This document shows positions 15,001 through 35,988 of a stretch of DNA of 64,000 nucleotides, piece after piece; positions within the stretch are counted from its first letter, which is position 1, and every line of letters begins with the position of its first letter. Source of the stretch: Nymphaea colorata (lineage: Eukaryota; Streptophyta; Magnoliopsida; Nymphaeales; Nymphaeaceae); assembly GCF_008831285.2 (NCBI RefSeq), contig NC_045139.1, positions 34,011,706-34,075,705 on the forward strand. The letters are read 5' to 3'. The translations under genes were made by a program, and so were the position numbers. The notes beneath the pieces are model-generated. The model did no database searches. It was not told where the DNA came from and was given only the letters and a program-made list of their open reading frames with translations.

Positions 15001-18000
15001 TATGCACAAGCCTAAATGAAGAGTGATCGCCTGATCATGATCGGTTAACAGCTGATTGCTTATTGTTGTATTCTTTGAATTTTCTAATCATTATATATTT
15101 TTTGTTTTGCATTTTTTCTTATTTTGTTTGTAGATTTTTTTATGGGATTACACTTATGAACTTTTTTTTTTTTTTCATTTTTTCATTTTTGAGAATTTAA
15201 AATTTTGTTGTACCCACATATCCATAATTTTCAAAATCTCCGTACCCGAACCCATATCGCAGTACCCATACCCGTACCGCAACTGCACCCATTGCCACAA
15301 ATTCAATTTTCAGGCAGAAGATGTGATGTATGTTGAGTAACACATTTCACAATTAGAGGTGGGCATCGGCCCGATCTGGCCCAAAAAAACCGGCCCAATA
15401 GTGTATCGGGCAGGCCCGACGGGGTCCGATTCGGCCCGATAAAATTTTAATATTATTTTTATTTGATTAATAATATATATTTTATTATTAAAAATGTATT
15501 TTGTATTAAAAAATTTAGTTTATATTTTTAAAAAATATTTTTTTTTTGTAACTGGGCTGGGCCCCGGTTTCGGGCATCGGGCCGGCCCGATGCCCAGGCC
15601 TATTCACAATAACATGAAATACCAAGGGTGTCCCTATGAAGAACAAAAGCTATTAAGAGGAAACTAAATTATGATTTTTTATTTACCTGCCAAAAATCTT
15701 GGTTCTTTTAGTTATTTTCCATTTCCTACTATAAGTTGTGATTAACTAGTGAACTATGAATCCATGATTGATAATCCAAATATTAGAAGTTAAAGCAAGA
15801 AACCTCTGTAACTGGCTCTTGGAAAGAGGTTTATTCAAAAAATGGAACTAGAGAGGGGATATAGAATAATGGTCTAATCATCAGTTGGCTGGATGATTGA
15901 CCTTGCTTAGTTGGCTGATGAGGGATTTCTGTTTATGGAGCATGATTGTTTATTCACGGTGTTGATTGCATGGAACTGTTATTGGATTCCACTTCAAGGT
16001 GGGAGGTTATAGGAATGGATTCTTCTTTTTGCTTGTTTACTAAAGGTACAATTTTCTTATTTAGGAGAAGCTCTGCAGTGAAATTTTATTATGACACTCA
16101 AGCCTAGTTCTTCAACTGGCTTCAGCCTGAATGGTCAAAATTTTTCTGAAGGTGGTTCAGGGCCTTCAAATGGGTGTCGACCTGAAGTTTGCTAACATCT
16201 GTGATCAGATGTTTTGGAAAATGCAGACAGTAAATTTGGTGGTTCTGTATAAACAGATGATAGATCAGACAGTTTAAATATACAAAGTAACCGTTTAGAT
16301 CATCCATTTCCATTGAGATCTTTTTTCATGTTCAACTTTGTATGTCCTCATCAGCCTTCAGGAAATTTGCTAGATTAAATTATTTTGAAGAATTTATTTT
16401 TGTTTGTTTGTTTGTTTTTGTTTCCAATGATAGAACAGCTTCCTGCTTACACATTCTAATAAGATTATGCTATATTATGATAATTTTCATGCTTTCAGGT
16501 CGCAAGCGTGCAAATATTCTTGGAAGACATATGCCAAATTTAGTTAGTGCAATATTTAACATTGTCATGCACCTGCAAAGTCCCCTTATTTTCTTCAGAA
16601 GGACTGGGCCATATGAAGGTTGTGCTGATCCTGGACTAGTCGTTCTCAATTGCATCGTATTACTTACAAGGCTTTCGGGATGGCATTCTCATTTTACAAT
16701 GGATGCTTGCCATGTTGTGCTAGCCTTACATTTACCCAAAATAATCTTCCATGGATTCTGCCTGATAAAGCTGTCTCAAACTGCACGCAGTTCTTTGTTG
16801 TTCTCTACCTTCCAAGAAGTTGCTTCTGTGAGTTTTGATTCTTCCAGCAAGCATGTCTCTATCATGGAGAAGGTTTTGTCAGTTGATCTGTATATTGCAT
16901 GCTGCCGATTACTTTGTGCAGTTGTAAAACACAGGAAAAGGTATATTGTCTCTCATCAACTACCCTCTGTGTCTATACATTGACATGCCTAAAAGACGAT
17001 TCTAGAATTAAGAAAAATTTCTTAAATTATCTTGTCAATCATTGCTAGAGTTGCAGTTATTTATTAAGCTTGTAGAAATATTTGTTTAGCATATAATTCT
17101 TGAAATTCTTTTGCCGATTAACTAGTTCGATTTCTTTGTTCTTGATGTTGGATGTTGTTACTTTTTCTTTGAATTTGTGTCTATGTTGCCACATATCAAA
17201 GCTGTCATTTATAACTTACAATAGTATTTAGCAGCATGATTCTTGTAGAAAATCGATGTAGCACATCAGCTACGATTACATGGTTAATTAGGGCTCCCTT
17301 CCCCTGCCCATGCCCATGTTGATTTTGCTTAACAACATAAGTCCCAAATTAGGTGCGTATAAGAAACTGACTGGCCTAATATATTAGCTTGTAGTTTTCT
17401 TCACTTATGGTTAACCTTTAAATGGCAAATCCCTGCTTCTTTCATAACCTGATATTCCTTGGTCTTGCCTCGTCAAAGAGAGAGGGAAAGTGGGAAAGAG
17501 AGGATGTAGGAACAGGAGTTTGAAAAGTTCTCAAAAAGGATGTGTACTGGGCTTGGTATTGATGAACGACAACCTGTTTGGCTTGTTCTCTGTGTGTGCA
17601 TGTATCTGTGTCTGTCACAGAAAGCAAGGTGCCATGCAACTCCTATCTGTCTTACACACTCAGGAACAAATGAAGATGTTCTATGTTTCCCTTATTCTTG
17701 TCCCAACATGGCCAACCACTTGCTGCAACACCTGGAATGGTGTCCTGTGTAGTCAAATGACTTCTTCTTGTAACACAAGAAAAATGTCATCCTGTTCCAT
17801 GTTATTATACTGTATTATACATATTATAGTAAAGTATAAACAAATCTTAACTTAATATTTACTTTAAAAGTACTAACTTGTTTGTTGTAGCATAGTCTGT
17901 TTGCATTCTTTTCTGTTTATTAAAATAGGTCAGTTGTTTTTTATAGTTCTGTTTGCATGTTTCCTGGTTCTCTATATTAAGTAATATATAGCTAGATCTG

Positions 18001-21000
18001 TTCTATGCTTTATGTATTTTCATGTCTAACCATGTAGATGGTTCGACTTTTGTAAAAATGTTAGGAAGAAAAAAAGATTGACTTTTCAACATGTACAACT
18101 TCACAAGGAAGTTTGATTACCTTGTATTTGATACGATCTCAAAGTCCTTTGGGTTTTGAGATCCATGAATTTAAATCAGGCCCTTTGAGCTTAGATCAGA
18201 CCACTCAACAATATAAACTAGGAAAGTGGGATCTTAAGGTCTTCACTGTGGAACTTTTGTCAGGCGTGAGGTTCTTGTGCCATATATGCAAAGGCATGCA
18301 AATATCAAATGATTGGAGTTAAGGTTGGTTGCTTTCCATGTGGCTCCAAGGGCTTAAAAGTTCATGGTCTCTGTTTTTTCCAGCTTATAAGATGCAGTGT
18401 ACTTATCTAAAAATCATGCTTTTTGTGTTCCCACATTTTTGGACAATGGACATGTAAAATCCATGTATATTGTTGGATTTTTCAAGAAATATGTAAATAG
18501 TTGACAACACTTTATATCGGTGTTGTATGTAACATAGTGTATCCTTTGGTAGATTACATGACATAACCATGTGGAGAAACAAACATGATTGCCATATTCA
18601 GTATGACTAGTGAGATTTCCCCATATTGCAAGTTATTAAGGTATGATACACTCTGTAACTTGTATTGCAGCTTGGAGACAGAAAAAAATGACAAATGTAG
18701 TTTCTTTTTGAAGTTTAATTTATATAAGTTTTATAAGGCTGATAGTCCTTTCACATTTAAAAAATAAATCGAGGGCTGATTTCATGCAACAAAAATTATA
18801 GTTTTCATGGGTTTTCTTAGGGCCTACTCTTATGACTTAAAATAAAAAAACAAGTTTTATGACCATTAAGTTGTTTCATGACTTGAAGGAGTAAGTCAAC
18901 ACAATAGAATTATAGAAACTTATTTTGGTATCATTTAAGTATTTAGAGTAATTTAAGCCAATGTTGTAAAAAGCGTATCGTAAGCTATATCGGTCTGGCT
19001 TTAAGATACGTTGTATCGTAAAATATCGTAACGTATTGTAACTGTATCGTATTTAAAAAAAATTAATGAGAAAAAATATAAAAAATTCTGAAAAAATCAT
19101 AAAATCAATAAAAATTAACGTATCGTAATGTATCATAACGTATCGTAACTGTATCATACGATACGGTGCCTGTATCGTAATTATACGATGCAGGTGGTGT
19201 ATCGTATCACATTTTTGAAACACGACGACATATCGTACAATACGGCCCCGTATCGTACGATACGTACAACACTGATTTAAGCAGTTCATTTTGATTATTT
19301 TTGATAAAACTGTACATGTCGTTGGTTGCATGTGCTTGTTATTTCTTATGCAATTTGTGTGTTTTTAGAGAGAAGTTTTTCCTAATTTTTCTTATTATTT
19401 TTATTTTTTTCTCATTTTTTATTTTTAACGTTAAAAATTTATTTGCAATTTTTTTACATTCACATTACATAGGTATCTTTGGACCTGACTAATACGTGTT
19501 AAATTACACATTTAACAATATCATTTTGGACATTATATTTGGAATTGTACATATGCTTTTTTTTATTAAGAGAAACCCTTCAATGTCCCCAACTTTTTGG
19601 GCAAGAAACTTAAGCCTTTCGGACAACGAAGTATACATTTCATTACATGTACATATGTAATGCATTGGATTCCTGAACCCAGGATCATGGGTGCTTACGG
19701 GGTTATGGTGTGTCTTCCTTTTGCTTTTCTCATGAGAATATTTTCTGTTTTCCTCAGTTTTTTGGAACCTAATGACTTCTAGGAGCCTACAACTTTTTCA
19801 GTTTGTTCAAGAAAATGTTGTTAAGTTTTCAAGCTTGAGCTTCTTATATCTTAATATCTTGCATTTCTTGATTGCTAAGGGTGGTGGAACGCTGCATCGG
19901 TATGCTTGGTGATTCAATAAAAGTACTCTTGATGTGTTTGGAAAGTTGGGATTCTGGATTATTAAACAAAGAGGATATACCTTTATGGGATATTCAAGAT
20001 GCTGTAAAATGTGCAAGTTTTCTCAGGAGGATATATGAAGAGGTCAGTCATACAACATGCATGTATTGGTCTATAATTGCCCTGTGCTTCTTTTTTTCTT
20101 TTTTTTCCGTTCTCTCTCTCTCTCTCTCTCTCTCTCTAAATGTTACTGTGCCAACAAATGATTTAAGGTCAGCTGGGCAGGACAAATCTTATATGCCTAG
20201 GCAGTCGCCTAAAGGCCCCATGGTCCGGACAAATCTTTTTTTCCTCGAAAGTTCTCTTTGATAGCATCTTGTGCTTTGTCTGTAGCTTCATAGAGAGGTA
20301 CCCCATAATAGGCTTATCTTTATCAATCAATCTTAAGACTTTGGCCAAATGTATGGTAATTTTTGATGATTTAAAACTTCTCAAAACTGGCTGTTAAATA
20401 CAATATCAAAGTCACTGGCACAGCCTAGGCGACAGGCTACACCTAGCACCTGGGCACGACTAGGCGCACTTAGGCAACTGTTTAAGTAATTATGATTGTA
20501 TGTATTACATACAGTCAGTATTATATAAATAATTAAATAAAATATCAGATTGTCATATTTAAGGTTGAAAAGTGTGGAAAACAACTATTATATATATTAA
20601 GTTATTCATGATTAAGTATTAAGTTATATAATATGAGTAATAGTGATATAGTCATCATCTAAGAACAATTTAACAGTCAATATTATATGATTTATGTTAT
20701 ACTTGTATATTGAAGACAAAATACTAAAGTTTATAGCGTTGAAGATTCAGGAAAGTGAAAATCAATACAATAAGTTTCTAGTCTGAAATGTTCACTTAAA
20801 TTGCCATTTCCATGTTGAAGGAAGGGTAGAAGACGATCTCTTTGGTTTCACAACTTAAAAATGTGTACTACGCTAGTCTCCGGTGGACCAACACCATTTA
20901 ATCCTCATTAAAGGGACTTTGACAATGCGACTAAGTCACTCAGTGTCTCTTCGACTTCTATGGACTAGGCACAGGCATGCCTAGTCCCGCCTAGGTGTAA

Positions 21001-22323
21001 AATGTTTTGAAAATAATTTTTTTCTTGTAAAATGTTCAGAATATGTAATTTGGCCTCTGTAAGGATTTTGAAAAATGCAGTTGGTCCTCTGGAAAAATTT
21101 TCAGAAATTTTATTTAGTTATGTTGTTTGTCATGGCCGACATCCCCAAGAAAAAAGGTCCTGGCTCTGCCTCTTCCTGTACCCACATAGGCATTTGATTT
21201 TCTTTGACATGGTGCAGAATTCCATACCAAGCACTCATGTGATATAGTCTCTGACTATTGCAAAACCAAAGGGACGAGGAACAGATGCTAAATCCTGGAA
21301 GCTGTTGGCTGTCAAGTGTCGGGTTACATGAGTTATCTGCAGGAGCTTCCTGTACGTATTGTATAAAACTAAAAGACATAATTTCCTCACCTGTGGTCAC
21401 TTGGGCTATCAACTTTCAGGAAGTCATGATACAGGGAATGAAATGGGGGTTATATGGTTATGTGTTTAAGACGAGGGGGGGGGGGTGCACCTAGGCCATG
21501 GCCCCACCCAAACTCATTGAAAAAAAAAATACATTGAAAAAATTAAAAAGTTTTAGTTGTACAATGTATTTTTTCAGGTTCAGTTTGGCCCTACCCGGGT
21601 CCGAGGTTGGACTGTTTGCCCCATCCCTAAAAAATATCCTGGCTCCACCCCTGTTTAAGACAGTCCAAAATCTAAAATAGTAGTGACATCCATTGCCATG
21701 TTTTCTTGTATCATGTTACCATTAATTCCTGCTATCTAACATTCTGGTATGTATCTCTTTGTGCTGTTTTCAGTTTTAACGGTTTTTGCTTTTATATGCA
21801 ATTCTTCAGATGAGGCAGCAGAAAGACATACTTAGCCGATATGCTTGTCACTTCCTTTCAAACTATATTTGGGTTTATTCTGGATGCAGTGAGCAAGGCA
21901 CAGGCTTCAGAAGGTCTGTCTGTCTCTCTCTCTCTCTCTCATTTGCTATGGTGATTATATTTCCATAAAATAACTATCTTTCTTGAGATCAACATAAATT
22001 TATGGAAGTCTAATGCTTATTGGACATCCACCTACAGAGAAGTTGATGAAGCTCTAAGGCCTGGTGTGTATGCATTAGTGGATATATGTTCGCCATCTGA
22101 ATTGCAACAACTTCATGTCGGATTGGGAGGTAAGACAATTTTCAAATGGAGTAGGAAAATCATCATAGAAGAGTGACAACAATCAATTAAACTATCATAT
22201 ATAGGAATTTAACGTTTGCACTGCACCTCTTTTTTCTATTTTGCAGAAGGTCCATGCAGAAACACATTGTCTGTATTGAAACATGATTATGAAGTAAACT
22301 TTAAGTACACGGGTAAGGTCTAG
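1..22323 (+). CDS. URB2: URB2/Npa2-like nucleolar pre-ribosome biogenesis protein, 5' end cut by the window
   Basis: Family role: Urb2/Npa2 proteins act in the nucleolus in early 60S (27S pre-rRNA) maturation. Exons fitted by splice sites and phase: <3-839, 2046-3476, 3638-3933, 10998-12550, 16499-16940, 19880-20042, 21810-21913, 22038-22129 and 22247-22323. They sum to 1665 codons with the stop and no frame breaks. The first exon is open to the left edge, so the N-terminus is missing. The protein is long, Leu/Ser-rich and helical, like HEAT-type scaffolds, with no catalytic motif. Recognition rests on the C-terminus: GRHMPNLV in exon 5, and DEALRPGVYALVDICS, LGEGPCRNTL and a short tail ending in GKV, which match the conserved Urb2 C-terminal domain. 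The exon 6 acceptor (AAG) is not ideal. Introns 3 (7.06 kb) and 4 (3.95 kb) carry most of the transposons. Introns 1 (840-2045) and 5 (16941-19879) show little besides one hAT element in intron 5. Confidence 0.88.
4314..5075. mobile_element. Non-autonomous hAT-type element with TATCGTACGATA subterminal palindromes
   Basis: Lies in URB2 intron 3. The ends are CAGTGTTAT and ATAACATTG, an inverted pair with one mismatch. They are flanked by the direct repeat CTTCACCC at 4306-4313 and 5076-5083, an 8-bp target-site duplication as made by hAT transposases. Both subterminal regions are packed with GTATCG/CGATAC palindromes, while the middle is AT-rich and non-coding. No transposase is visible, so it would depend on an enzyme supplied in trans. 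The element at 18959-19274 belongs to the same family. Confidence 0.8.
5550..8835 (+). mobile_element. Dead Ty1/Copia LTR retrotransposon, 5' truncated, in URB2 intron 3
   Basis: Domains appear in Copia order across broken frames. There is a GAG-pre-integrase zinc-finger region (GHPS... CEACQLGKHTR, 5570-5690) and an integrase core (LHVDVWGPSR, then ELAERKH near 5990-6010). Reverse transcriptase pieces follow (PIALCKGKR near 6982, KWVFTVKY near 7237, LKKAIYGLKHSPHAW near 7535, VNVDDIF near 7690). RNase H is at about 8080-8330 (YSDADYAG, then the RSSA region). A polypurine tract GAGGGGGAG at 8642-8650 precedes a putative 3' LTR starting TGTTAAG at 8651 and ending near 8835. Many stops and frameshifts are present, and no 5' LTR was found. 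A Gypsy fragment interrupts it at about 6600-6980. Confidence 0.88.
6600..6980 (+). mobile_element. Ty3/Gypsy chromovirus 3' fragment (chromodomain, PPT, partial LTR) inside the Copia element
   Basis: Translation gives MAERKV, then PTYTEDLVKWTGLPESEASW, the chromodomain-like C-terminus of chromovirus integrases (usual form YLVKWKGLPESEATWE). A stop follows. Next come a perfect 28-bp tandem duplication (6777-6804 and 6805-6832), a polypurine tract GGTGGGGGGGG ending at 6870, and an LTR start TGTCACG at 6871. A TATA-like CTATAAATAT lies at 6951-6960. Copia coding resumes at about 6982. The left edge is approximate, and no target-site duplication was identified. Confidence 0.75.
8835..9722 (-). 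repeat. ~890-bp non-autonomous DNA element, copy 1 (inverted relative to copy 2)
   Basis: Nearly identical to the reverse complement of 14401-15291: a 70-residue open frame is the same in both, and a 66-residue frame differs at 3 positions. The ends are rich in GGGTACGGGTATGG-type motifs at one side and carry a palindromic CGGGTATGTGGG/CCCACATACCCG tip at the other. The middle contains a short GC-rich block ending in a splice-donor-like AAG|GTAAATGG, as if derived from the first exon of a longer transposon. The layout suggests a hAT-like element, but no clear target-site duplication was found. It abuts the end of the Copia 3' LTR. Confidence 0.75.
9739..9767. repeat. (AT)n microsatellite
   Basis: Uninterrupted AT dinucleotides just outside repeat copy 1, in URB2 intron 3. 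Confidence 0.95.
13545..14095. repeat. GC-rich repeat block followed by a polypyrimidine minisatellite
   Basis: URB2 intron 4. At 13545-13720 there are inverted-repeat motifs (GACTCGACCCGACTCG, CGAGTCGGGTGCGG) that look like degraded transposon ends. At 13975-14090 an imperfect tandem repeat of about 12 bp (unit CTTCTTCGTCCC) makes a nearly pure pyrimidine strand. Several overlapping open frames here are low-complexity artefacts of the repeat. Confidence 0.6.
14401..15291 (+). repeat. ~890-bp non-autonomous DNA element, copy 2, in URB2 intron 4
   Basis: Opposite-orientation partner of 8835-9722. It starts CGGGTATGTGGGATTGCCCC and ends GCAACTGCACCCAT. Visible differences from copy 1 are a handful of substitutions and a few indels in A/T runs, so the two copies are young or have been homogenised. 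The flanks (CTATGTGA to the left, TGCCACAA to the right) do not give a clean target-site duplication. Confidence 0.75.
15354..15602. mobile_element. hAT-type MITE with 8-bp TSD
   Basis: A 249-bp element with ends TAGAGGTGGGCATCGG and CCGATGCCCAGGCCTA (inverted, a few mismatches). It is flanked by the direct repeat TTCACAAT at 15346-15353 and 15603-15610. GGCCCGA palindromes sit at both ends around an AT-rich core. Located 62 bp after repeat copy 2 in URB2 intron 4. Confidence 0.85.
18959..19274. mobile_element. hAT-type MITE of the TATCGTACGATA family, with 8-bp TSD
   Basis: A 316-bp element in URB2 intron 5. The ends CAATGTTGTA and TACAACACTG are inverted with one mismatch. The flanking direct repeat ATTTAAGC lies at 18951-18958 and 19275-19282. 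It is filled with GTATCG and TATCGTA motifs like the 762-bp element at 4314-5075, but is a shorter deletion derivative. Confidence 0.85.
20111..20137. repeat. (CT)n microsatellite
   Basis: TC dinucleotide run in URB2 intron 6. A shorter (CT)n lies at 21923-21940 just after the exon 7 donor. Confidence 0.95.
20406..20998. mobile_element. Probable hAT-like element of the CCTAGGCG family (degraded)
   Basis: URB2 intron 6. One end has GCCTAGGCGAC and ACTAGGCGC motifs; the other has GGACTAGGCA, GCCTAGTCCC and GCCTAGGTG. The core is AT-rich. The motifs match the better-preserved element at 55200-55889, but no target-site duplication is visible here. A further piece with the same motif (GCCTAGGCAGTCGCCTAAAG) lies at 20195-20215. 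Confidence 0.5.
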
Positions 22324-23214
22324 CATGTTGAAGATGATGATCTGAGGTCCCCTCTTCCATGCGATTCCTGCCAAACGCAGTCAAGCAGCCGGCCACTAAA
22401 AAAGTAGCTGATGATTGGTTGAGGTGGGGTAACCCCAGATATGGAGGCTGGCTTTGGTCAAGAAAGAGGAGAAAGCAAATGGCAGGTTAAGGTAGGGTAG
22501 CCCTGCAGCTGGAGTCGGGTTCCGTGCAAGGGAGGAGAAAAGAAGCTGCTTTTTGGAGCTTGTGATTGTCGCAGGTTGATATCCCCTTCGCTCAAGCTTT
22601 ACCATTGCCAAGAGCACTCCTGGGCGTAAGATAAGATTACTATGTAAATGTTACGTACGGTGAAATATTTTTATTCCTCTGTGCACAAGGGAAATGTTCA
22701 TTGTTTGACACTTACTAGATAATGTAACATGTAACATAATTTGGTGCAATTCACCAATAATATTAGGAACTGTAGGAAATCATCGCTTGTAATTTTGTTG
22801 TCATAGAATTTTTGAGAATCAATTGATCAACGCATGTTCCCATTGTAAATTCTGTAGTTACCTAGTTTTGTGGCTGTATCAGACCTAGCAAGATGATCTC
22901 CATCTATCTAATTGCCTTAGTTTGTTTTCAAGGCAAAATTTAAAAAGCGTGACGGAACGTTGACTCATGGAAAGTGTGAGCGTTGGAAATAACATAAAAA
23001 CATGTCCGACATAAGCTCCATTCATCTGGTTAGAGGTTTTCAAGATCTGGTTTTGTGGCTGTTAGCTTTGTATTATATAGAAAACTCAGAAATCTCGCTG
23101 CTGATTTCCCTCTTATTCTTGCTATCTTAATTCGTTTTGGCAGTGTTATGGGTACTTTGGTTGCAAAGTGGATGCAAAAAGTTGTTGCCCTGCTTCGTGG
23201 TTCATTCCTCGGAC

Positions 23215-23612
23215 AGAATGGCTTTTTCTGAGAGGTCGAAATTGTGGAATTCTGGAATTTAAATTCTTACTGTTTATAACATGGGATTTGCATTGTCACA
23301 CAATTTTGTTTTTGAATATGGAGACTCATTCTTGAATCAAAGCTCCTGAATTACGATTCTACTTTAAGGGGTAAAATTATGATTCTAGAATTTTGGACTT
23401 TTTTGTCTCTTTTTAGGCCACATGTAATGATGATTGTGATTCATCAGTTATAGAATTTTGATTCATGTTTTAGCAAACACGTCATTTCCAATTTTGGAAT
23501 CAAAGTTCTGGATTATCAAACTCAACTGGAAGCTAAAACTTGAAGTAGAATTCCGTTTCTACAATTTTAATTTTAGAATCAAAATTCAAAGCCATGAAAT
23601 ACCCCCTCAACG
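23215..23612. repeat. Degraded MITE rich in GGAATTC/GAATC motifs
   Basis: Repeated near-palindromic motifs such as TGGAATTCTGGAATT and GAATCAAAATTC resemble the Tourist-like element at 62567-62986. The boundaries are eroded and no target-site duplication was seen. Confidence 0.35.
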
Positions 23613-23929
23613 TATAGATTGTCGTATTTGTTGTGAAGTTTATTTTTTGGCCCTTAGGTTTTCGATTGCATGGATTTTACAGATTGCCTTATTTCTGCCT
23701 TCTTGAATGCACTAGATAGTTCTAGCATTGGAATACACTAGAGAGTTCGTGTCCATGATTTTTTCTATGTTCATAAAGAAAAACAATGTTTAATTATTTC
23801 TTTATCAGCCAAAGGGTAATGTCATGCCGAGCATCTCTTCCACCTCTGTCTTAGGTTATAAAGAGGTGTAAATTTTTCATTTATTTCTTACTTTCTGCAT
23901 GAATAATGATTTCAACATTCTTTTTTTAG

Positions 23930-23995
23930 GATTCTGTGGAGAAACAGAAGAGGAACATCTGGAAACTTTGAGCCTTCTGAAGGCTGTAGGATATC
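23930..23995 (+). pseudogene. Exon fragment of a MiaB/CDK5RAP1-type tRNA methylthiotransferase
   Basis: A splice-acceptor-like TTTTTTTAG precedes a frame reading GFCGETEEEHLETLSLLKAVGY. This resembles the radical-SAM methylthiotransferase stretch usually written GFCGETEEEHxDTLxLM. The match stops right after AVGY, where the family continues with DMAYMFAYS-like residues, and the downstream residues look unrelated. No radical-SAM CxxxCxxC motif or other exon was found nearby. I read it as a captured or leftover piece, not a working gene. Confidence 0.6.
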
Positions 23996-24179
23996 TCTAT
24001 AGCAAAAAATTCGAACAAGCCACTTCCTTCTCAAATGATAAAGGCCTATCAAGAGAGCAAATGACAAAACCATATAAATCCTCCTTAATTTTTGTTAAGA
24101 TCAAGCACAAGCCTAAACTTTGTGAGGGTATATTTCTTGAAGACAAAGAAAGAGGATTCAGATTTAGATATGATTTTTA

Positions 24180-24282
24180 GTTGTTCATATTCAAATCTGA
24201 ATTCAAATTGAATATGTTAATTTACAAAAAGATGGATATGATTAAGGATATATTTAATTCAAATCCGATACATTGACATCAA
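24180..24282 (-). repeat. Fragment of the GATGTCAATATAT repeat family
   Basis: Ends in CCGATACATTGACATC, the reverse complement of the GATGTCAATATATCTG end seen at 47200, preceded by AAATTCAAAT-type sequence. Only one terminus is recognisable. Relatives are at 47200 and 52555. Confidence 0.4.
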
Positions 24283-24744
24283 CATAAAGAGCTGCTGAGC
24301 TGCACTTCTCCACTTGCAGCTAGGGATTCAAACGGTCTGGACTTGAATCGGATTCTGTCTTGTCCAAATTTGCTCAACTGGATTTCATGTAATTAAATTT
24401 GGATTTAGAATTCACACTCGAATTCGGAATATACTTTGAAGACGAACTTGAATCCTAGTACTACAACATTCGGCACCTGCCATATATAATTATGTAGAAT
24501 CTCTATCAAAAGATGCCGAGCTTGAATCAAAATCGGCTATTTAGCTGCATTTGGAAACGAATGATGAATGCTCTATTTTCAGACTTCTCTCACAAGATCC
24601 AGTCAAGAGGGCCTAAATTTAGACCATGATGGAATAACTATCTCATTTTAATTCGGCGAAGTGAGAAGAGGTTGTTATCGAGAAACTCTCTGGGAGGAGG
24701 AGCAGTCCGGCGTTTGGTTTTGGATAATCCGGAAGTTCCCCAAG

Positions 24745-34815
<10,071 letters not shown>

Positions 34816-35804
34816 GGCATTTTCAGCAAGCTCTTGAAAATTCGCGCTAGAAAATAAGTGTCTGTACACATTTCCCTTGATGTTTTCGTACAGGAAATCG
34901 AATGCATGAAATTTCGATTTCCTGTTGAATGATGCTAGCAATTTTGTAACAGTAGTTAAATTCTCAGAATCATGATGTTGTGAAAGTGCATGGCTGAGTT
35001 TCTAAATAATCCAGAGTAAATTCTTTATGGTTGAAGGGTGGTCATTAGATGCTTTCTGTTCATATTCCACGATTCAAGCATGGGGGCTCTACAAAAAAGC
35101 GCCACTTATTGCGCGAAAGTTTGTAACGTGGATGTCGAGATAGACATCCGTTTATAGTACAGTGTCTACGTTCATGTAAAATATATAAGAGAACGTAGAG
35201 GTAAATGCCTTTTATTGGTATTTTCTGATAAATTTTCCGGCCCATCTATTTCCGGGAAAAGTTTGCTGGGGGTTCCCCGAAATTTATTGCCAAAGAAAAT
35301 ATATCTGTAACCACGGACCCGTCAGCTTACAAAATCTATAGACGAAAAGGGTCCCAGATTCTATCACGACTTTTCCATTCACAAAAAGGATTTTCTTTAG
35401 AGGGGACTGGTCGTCAACACCATGCCACCAACTCTAGTGTGCAAGACCTCCATAAATCTTATGGCAGCTCTAAAACAATGTACATTTCTTGCAGCTCTAA
35501 AACTACTTTAACGAGAGCTACAACTACAGTCATGGCCATTTCAAAATGCTTTAATTAGATGATATCTCGGCCATTTGATTGTAAACATTTTAAGGAGTAT
35601 AGCATAGCCCCTCAAAGGAGGCTTTATTTCAATTCATGTGGGTCACGTGGGTGCTACTCTTCTACCATTACGACGGTTAGTCAATCTGAAGGCAGTCCTG
35701 CTATCCACCTAGGTCTCGATGCAACCCAAAAGGCAAAGAGAATTGGAGGAACCTTTTGAGTTTTTCATGTTAGCCAAAATTACTAACAAGCCGTTCAAGT
35801 TGGG

Positions 35805-35926
35805 CTTGTACAACAAGGGAGCCGAACCAGACTCATTTAAGGTCGTGTCATTTGATTCACACACATATATATATATATATATACCTTGTACAACAAGGGA
35901 GCCGAACCAGCTCGTGTCATTTGATT

Positions 35927-35981
<55 letters not shown>
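35805..35981. repeat. Tandem duplication, each copy ending in (AT)n
   Basis: Copy 1 (35805-35883) and copy 2 (35885-35981) share CTTGTACAACAAGGGAGCCG, CGTGTCATTTGATTCACACA and a terminal AT run. Copy 2 lacks a 13-bp internal piece. The second AT tract is much longer (about 48 bp). Confidence 0.9.

Positions 35982-35988
<7 letters not shown>

Larger units (their letters stand above)
22324..24744. other. Intergenic region between URB2 and TPI
   Basis: Contains the URB2 3' UTR, a degraded AATTC-rich MITE remnant (about 23215-23612), a single MiaB-like exon fragment (23930-23995) and one end of a GATGTCAAT-type repeat (about 24180-24282). The last ~150 bp should hold the TPI promoter and 5' UTR. 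No obvious TATA box was seen there. Confidence 0.6.
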
